64,000 nt of DNA from Rhizobium sp. Root1334 (GTDB taxonomy: Bacteria > Pseudomonadota > Alphaproteobacteria > Rhizobiales > Rhizobiaceae). Location of the stretch: assembly GCF_001426665.1 (NCBI RefSeq), contig NZ_LMEY01000029.1, positions 384,654 to 448,653 of the forward strand. The letters are read 5' to 3'. This document shows, piece after piece, positions 60,091 to 64,000 of this stretch. How positions within the stretch are numbered: position 1 is the first letter of the stretch; the number at the start of each line of letters is the position of its first letter. Below the pieces are notes generated by a model. The model searched no databases, was not told the DNA's origin, and worked only from the letters and a program-made list of their open reading frames with translations. The position numbers and the translations under genes were made by a program.

Positions 60091-60680
60091 TCATCCTCGG
60101 GCTCACCGGATCGATCGGCATGGGCAAGTCGACCACGGCTGCGATGTTTGCCGAGATGGGTGTGCCGGTGAATGATGCCGATGCGGTCGTGCACGCCCTC
60201 TATCAAGGTGAAGCTGTGGCGCCGATCGAGGCGGCATTTCCGGGAACGGCGAAGGCGGGTTCGGTCGACAGGACCGAACTCTCCCGGCAGTTGGCTGCCG
60301 ATCCATCCTTGTTCAAGACGCTGGAAGCGATTGTCCATCCGCTGGTGCGCGAGAAGGAGCGGGCGTTTCTCGATCATCATCGAGCGGCCGGTGCGCCACT
60401 TGTCCTCCTCGACATCCCGCTTCTGTACGAGACGAATGGCCAAAGCCGCGTCGATGCCGTCGCCGTCGTCACCTGCGATCCGGAGATCCAAAGGGAGCGG
60501 GTGCTGAAAAGACCGGGGATGACGGCGGAAAAATTCGCCCTCATCCTCTCGCGTCAGGTCCCCGACCAGGAAAAACGTGCGAAAGCCGATTACATCATCG
60601 ATACGGGCCACGGACTTGATTCGGCCCGCGACCAGGTGGCGGCGATCGTCCAGAGGCTGACAAGCCAGAAGAGGCCATGA
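60087..60680 (+). CDS. coaE: Dephospho-CoA kinase
   Basis: 197-aa P-loop kinase completing CoA synthesis. Walker A GLTGSIGMGKSTTAAM at residues 5-20, NDADAVVHALY and LVLLDIPLLYETN are family-typical. Start overlaps the aroE stop (ATGA) and the end overlaps dnaQ (ATGA), indicating a tightly packed operon downstream of the origin. Confidence 0.95.
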   Translation: MIILGLTGSIGMGKSTTAAMFAEMGVPVNDADAVVHALYQGEAVAPIEAAFPGTAKAGSVDRTELSRQLAADPSLFKTLEAIVHPLVREKERAFLDHHRAAGAPLVLLDIPLLYETNGQSRVDAVAVVTCDPEIQRERVLKRPGMTAEKFALILSRQVPDQEKRAKADYIIDTGHGLDSARDQVAAIVQRLTSQKRP

Positions 60681-61384
60681 TGCGCGAAATCATTTTCGAT
60701 ACGGAAACGACAGGTCTCGACAACAAGCTCGATCGGGTCATCGAAATTGGCGGCATCGAACTCGACAATCATTTTCCAACCGGCCGCAGCTTTCACGTCT
60801 ATATCAATCCGGGCGACCGCAAGGTGCATCCGGACGCGCTGGCTATCCATGGCATTTCCGACGAGTCGCTGAAGGACAAGCCGAACTTTGCCGGTATCGT
60901 CGATGAACTGCTCGAATTTTTTGGTGACGCCCGATGGGTAGCGCATAACGCAACCTTCGACATGGGTTTCATGAATGCCGAATTTACCCGGCTGGGCCTA
61001 CCGGTAATCACCAACGATCTGGTCACGGATACGCTCGCACTCGCGCGCCGCAAGCATCCAATGGGTCCGAACTCGCTCGATGCGCTTTGCCGTCGCTATG
61101 GCGTCGATAATTCGCACCGGACGAAACACGGCGCGTTGCTCGACTCCGAGCTTCTGGCGGAAGTCTATATCGAGCTGATCGGCGGGCGGCAGACAACGTT
61201 CGGTCTGCACTCCAGCGACAATGGCGGTCAGGCTGACGAAGCCGACGAGGCTATCGCGGTTGCCGGGCAACGGCCACGTCCGCTTGGTGCGCGCCTCACC
61301 GTTGGCGAGGCCGACGCCCATGCAGCCCTTGTCGCGAAGATGGGCGCCAAGGCTATCTGGGCAAAATACGAACCGGCCAAATAA
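60677..61384 (+). CDS. dnaQ: DNA polymerase III epsilon subunit (3'-5' exonuclease)
   Basis: 235-aa proofreading subunit. The DEDDh active site is present: FDTETTG (Asp8, Glu10 by the first Met), HNATFDMGFM (Asp) and the HRTKHGALLDSELLAEVY stretch (His, Asp). The C-terminal region is Gly/Asp-rich and may bind the alpha subunit. Start is an ATGATG doublet; the first ATG overlaps the coaE stop. A terminator for the opposite-strand secB gene lies just downstream. Confidence 0.94.
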   Translation: MMREIIFDTETTGLDNKLDRVIEIGGIELDNHFPTGRSFHVYINPGDRKVHPDALAIHGISDESLKDKPNFAGIVDELLEFFGDARWVAHNATFDMGFMNAEFTRLGLPVITNDLVTDTLALARRKHPMGPNSLDALCRRYGVDNSHRTKHGALLDSELLAEVYIELIGGRQTTFGLHSSDNGGQADEADEAIAVAGQRPRPLGARLTVGEADAHAALVAKMGAKAIWAKYEPAK

Positions 61385-61385
61385 A

Positions 61386-61409
61386 AATGCCCGGTCGAAA
61401 CCGGGCATT
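61386..61409 (-). terminator. Terminator of secB
   Basis: AATGCCCGGT (61386-61395), CGAA, ACCGGGCATT (61400-61409). On the minus strand TTTTTATTT follows, so it serves secB. The plus strand lacks a T-run. Confidence 0.85.
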
Positions 61410-61438
61410 GAAACAATCAGATCCAGATTTCAGCCAAA

Positions 61439-61927
61439 TCAGTTCGCGGTGGTGGAAACCTGCGAGCGAACCTTTTCCTCAGCCATACGCTGGGTGAACA
61501 TCTGGGCAAAATCGATCGGGTCGATCATCAGCGGTGGGAAGCCGCCGTTGCGTGTCGCGTCGGAAACGATCTGGCGGGCAAACGGGAAGAGCAGGCGCGG
61601 GCACTCGATGAAGAGCAGCGGCAGCATGTGTTCCTGCGGGAAACCGGTAACGCGGAAAACGCCGCCATAGGAAAGCTCGACATTGAACAGCATCTTGTCG
61701 CCGTCCTTGGCTTCTGCGTTCAGTGTCAGGATGACGTCAAATTCCGCATCCGACAATGGATTGGCGTTGACGTTGACATTGATGTTGATCGCCGGAGCCT
61801 TTTCGCGTGCCTGAAGCGAACGCGGCGCACCCGGGTTTTCAAAGGAAAGGTCCTTGATGTACTGGGCCAGGATGTTCAGGGACGGGCTTTCGGCAGAGCC
61901 GTTTGTCGGGGATGCGGTATCGGTCAT
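61439..61927 (-). CDS. secB: Protein export chaperone SecB
   Basis: 162-aa tetrameric chaperone that keeps precursors unfolded for SecA. LNILAQYIKDLSFENPGAP, ELSYGGVFRVTG and ECPRLLFPFARQIVSDATRNGGFPPLMIDPIDF are family-typical. I chose the ATG at 61927 (MTDTASPTNG) with AAGGAAA at good spacing; the Met further up (61948, 61972) lies in weakly coding sequence. Confidence 0.95.
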   Translation of the reverse strand: MTDTASPTNGSAESPSLNILAQYIKDLSFENPGAPRSLQAREKAPAININVNVNANPLSDAEFDVILTLNAEAKDGDKMLFNVELSYGGVFRVTGFPQEHMLPLLFIECPRLLFPFARQIVSDATRNGGFPPLMIDPIDFAQMFTQRMAEEKVRSQVSTTAN

Positions 61928-62005
61928 AAGGCCATTTCCTTCGGACATGAAATTTGGTGAGGCATCTAGCATTTCGCACCCGGGCTTACAACCCGGTGCC
62001 GCCGT

Positions 62006-62533
62006 TCACTTGAGGCGGTCGCGCTCGTTGGGATCGGTGCGGCCCCGGCCATCGGTGCGGGAAAATTCGTCGTCGTCGAGGTCGATCACCTGGGGACCCC
62101 CATTGCGGGAAGCGCCACGCTCCGGTTCCGGGCCGCGAGAAAAGCCACGCGAGCCTCCCGCCATGCCGGTTGTAACGATCGTCAGGCGGTTCTTGACGAA
62201 CGACCAGCCAAGATCCCGAACCGCCGGTATGAACAGCAGCAATCCGATGATGTCGCTGATGAACCCCGGAATGATCAACAGCAAGGCGGCGATCACGATC
62301 ATGACGCCGTGCACCAATTGCCGGCCTGGATCCGTGCCGGTTTGTGATGCCTGCTGTATCTTTCTAAGAACCCCGAACCCCTGGATACGCAACAAAAGCG
62401 CGCCAGCAACGGCACTGGCCAGAACAAGAAGAAGCGTCATGCCGACGCCGATTTCACGGCCGACGACGATGAAGGTCGCGATCTCCGCGATCGGCATCAA
62501 AAGGAAAAGAATCGGGATGATCAGGGAGCGCAT
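62006..62533 (-). CDS. fxsA: FxsA family membrane protein
   Basis: 175-aa membrane protein of the FxsA family; the E. coli member reduces F-exclusion of phage T7. About three to four helices (residues 5-25, 30-48, 75-100) precede a polar Arg/Gly/Asp tail (about 125-175). Location near secB and tim44 is typical for Rhizobiaceae. The biological role here is unknown. Confidence 0.85.
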   Translation of the reverse strand: MRSLIIPILFLLMPIAEIATFIVVGREIGVGMTLLLVLASAVAGALLLRIQGFGVLRKIQQASQTGTDPGRQLVHGVMIVIAALLLIIPGFISDIIGLLLFIPAVRDLGWSFVKNRLTIVTTGMAGGSRGFSRGPEPERGASRNGGPQVIDLDDDEFSRTDGRGRTDPNERDRLK

Positions 62534-62671
62534 TGATATCTACTCAGGTGAATATGATTGAGCCGAACCGCACCGGCAATTGCAAAGAAGTGATATAGCC
62601 ATTTGAATGATCGTGTCATGCAGACTATATGGGATGATCGCACGGCATATTAACAGCGGTTCTGGGTGGAA

Positions 62672-63370
62672 ATGGGCTCTTTCGACTTCGTCACATTGTT
62701 TTTCTTGGTCGCCGCGGTGATCATATTCCTCCAACTGCGCAGCGTCCTGGGCAAGCGGACCGGCAACGAACGTCCGCCGGTCGATCCCTATTCGCCGCGC
62801 GAAGCCGCCGATGGCCCTGAAGCGTCCGGCAAAGTGGTGCAATTGCCACGCCGCGATGGCGCCGGCGAGGAGATTTCCCGTTACGCCGAGATTGATGCCT
62901 TCACAAAGGCTGGCACGCCGCTGAACGACGCACTGCGCCGCATGGTCGATAACGATCCGTCCTTCGATCCGAAGGAATTCGTCAATGGCGCCAAGATGGC
63001 CTATGAGATGATCGTCATGGCTTTCGCCGATGGCGACCGCAAGACGCTCAAGGGTCTCTTGTCCCGCGACGTCTATGACGGTTTCGACGCCGCGATTTCC
63101 GAACGCGAAAGCAAGGGCGAAGTCGTCAAGTCTACCTTCGTCGGCATCGAGAAGGCCGATATGGTGCATGCCGAGATCAAGGATAGCGAAGCCAACATCA
63201 CGCTGCGCATCATCAGCCAGCTGATTTCCGCGACCTATGACAAGGCCGGCGCGATCGTCGATGGCGATGCCGAAGCGGTTTCCGAGGTTAACGATCTCTG
63301 GACCTTCGCGCGCGATACCCGTTCCCGCGATCCGAATTGGAAGCTGATCGCGACGGAATCGGAAAACTGA
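62672..63370 (+). CDS. Tim44-domain protein (TimA-like)
   Basis: 232-aa membrane-anchored protein with a single N-terminal helix (about residues 5-22, FVTLFFLVAAVIIFLQLRS), a polar linker and the Tim44-like domain (residues about 90-230). The bacterial TimA homologue of mitochondrial Tim44 is inner-membrane associated. The ATG at 62672 starts the MGSFDFVTLF sequence; a GTG two codons earlier is possible. It is divergent from fxsA and precedes mltA. Confidence 0.86.
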   Translation: MGSFDFVTLFFLVAAVIIFLQLRSVLGKRTGNERPPVDPYSPREAADGPEASGKVVQLPRRDGAGEEISRYAEIDAFTKAGTPLNDALRRMVDNDPSFDPKEFVNGAKMAYEMIVMAFADGDRKTLKGLLSRDVYDGFDAAISERESKGEVVKSTFVGIEKADMVHAEIKDSEANITLRIISQLISATYDKAGAIVDGDAEAVSEVNDLWTFARDTRSRDPNWKLIATESEN

Positions 63371-63393
63371 TCAGGACGTAAGGCGCGGCGGCG

Positions 63394-64000
63394 ATGGATT
63401 TCGATTTGCAACGGGTCGACTTTTCCGACCTTCCCGGTTGGCAGTCCGACGATCCATCCCCGCTTCTGCCGGCGCTTGAACGCTGTCGCCGGCAGGTCAC
63501 CCAGGTCAAGCCACACAAGACGGCATCGCTTGGCATTTCCACTGCCGATCTGATGCCGGCCTATGAAGCGGCCGAAGCCACACAGCCCCGCAATGCGAGC
63601 GAAGCCCGCGCTTTCTTTGAACAGCATTTCGTTCCGTTCAAGATTATTCGCCATGATGGTAAGCTTGGCTTCGTCACGGCTTTTTTCGAGCCCGAAGTTC
63701 TGGTCAGCGCGACACGGGACGAGACCTTCCGTTTCCCTTTTTATAGCCGTCCGGACGATCTCATCGATATCGATGATGGCAACCGCCCCGGCGGCATGGA
63801 TCCGTATTTTGCTTTTGGGCAGCAGACGGATGGGCAAATTTCCGAATATCCGGACCGCAAGGCGATAGAGCAGGGATACCTTGCCGGCCGCGGGCTGGAG
63901 ATCGCCTATGCCAAATCCAAAACCGACGTGTTCTTTGCCCATGTCCAGGGTGCCGCCCGGCTCGTCTATCCCGATGGCGCGATGAAGCGGGTGACCTATG
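63394..64000 (+). CDS. mltA: Membrane-bound lytic transglycosylase MltA, 5' part
   Basis: Peptidoglycan lytic transglycosylase A; 202 residues are visible before the window ends. VPFKIIRHDGKLGFVTAFFEPEVLVSATRDETFRFPFYSRPDDL and the DRKAIEQGYLAGRGLEIAYAKSKTDVFFAHVQGAARLVYPDG stretch identify the MltA domain. No lipoprotein signal is seen at this ATG, so either the start lies elsewhere or the enzyme is not a lipoprotein here. It follows tim44 by 23 bp. Confidence 0.88.
   Translation, partial: MDFDLQRVDFSDLPGWQSDDPSPLLPALERCRRQVTQVKPHKTASLGISTADLMPAYEAAEATQPRNASEARAFFEQHFVPFKIIRHDGKLGFVTAFFEPEVLVSATRDETFRFPFYSRPDDLIDIDDGNRPGGMDPYFAFGQQTDGQISEYPDRKAIEQGYLAGRGLEIAYAKSKTDVFFAHVQGAARLVYPDGAMKRVTY

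Noticed and set aside
1..64000. tRNA, rRNA, CRISPR, prophage or IS elements
   Set aside because: I looked through the gene-free stretches for cloverleaf-like folds, direct repeat arrays, terminal inverted repeats and integrase or transposase motifs and found none that can be supported.

Overview
The window is an alphaproteobacterial chromosome segment, almost certainly Rhizobiaceae (Agrobacterium/Rhizobium type; genus not resolved). The basis is the gene order (leuS-lptE-holA, parB-parA-rsmG-mnmG-mnmE, rho-hemJ-hemE, then ppsR-maf-aroE-coaE-dnaQ with secB opposite), alphaproteobacteria-specific families (TrcR, DUF1674/SdhAF4, TimA-like Tim44, ~1600-residue NAD-glutamate dehydrogenase), a GTTC-N7-GTTC LexA box, GANTC-rich origin DNA and high-GC codon use. 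It is mostly housekeeping chromosome. I see no prophage, IS element, CRISPR array, tRNA or rRNA gene.

Layout. 1-4200: SOS mutasome operon imuA-imuB-dnaE2 (minus; dnaE2 runs off the left edge) behind a LexA box. 4300-12600: mixed metabolic and small genes (zincin-like protease, CoA lyase, leuD, RidA, DoxX, alpha/beta hydrolase, leuB, PAP2 phosphatase), with a perfect 92-bp tandem duplication in a long gene-free stretch. 12660-19100: MHS-family symporter with a large soluble insert, a three-gene ABC/thiol-protein set with a His-rich loop, and a PhoA-type alkaline phosphatase behind a PHO box. 19100-23430: asd preceded by a Thr/Lys-rich leader ORF, MltB-type transglycosylase, carbonic anhydrase, pyridoxal kinase. 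23700-36000: NAD-GDH, UMF1-type transporter, purH, heparinase-like protein, rsmB-htpX. 36000-44100: SdhAF4 homologue, a frameshifted nuclease gene, acs, trcR, a nucleoside permease family protein, prpE, yggS. 44200-64000: the origin-proximal core.

The origin is assigned to the 405-bp gap between hemE and ppsR (57378-57782). It has one perfect and several near-consensus DnaA boxes, an AT-rich stretch and eight GANTC sites. parAB lies about 8 kb away, and four one-mismatch parS sites (36016, 50833, 52804, 59235) surround it, so origin, segregation machinery and translation/tRNA-modification genes form one replication-initiation neighbourhood.

The most interesting unexplained signals are the putative threonine/lysine attenuator in front of asd, the PHO-controlled phosphatase followed by a probable metal-handling ABC operon, the 92-bp duplication, a 17-bp perfect inverted repeat after asd, and a one-base frameshift in the secreted nuclease gene. 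All functional calls are by family recognition from sequence; no database search was run.
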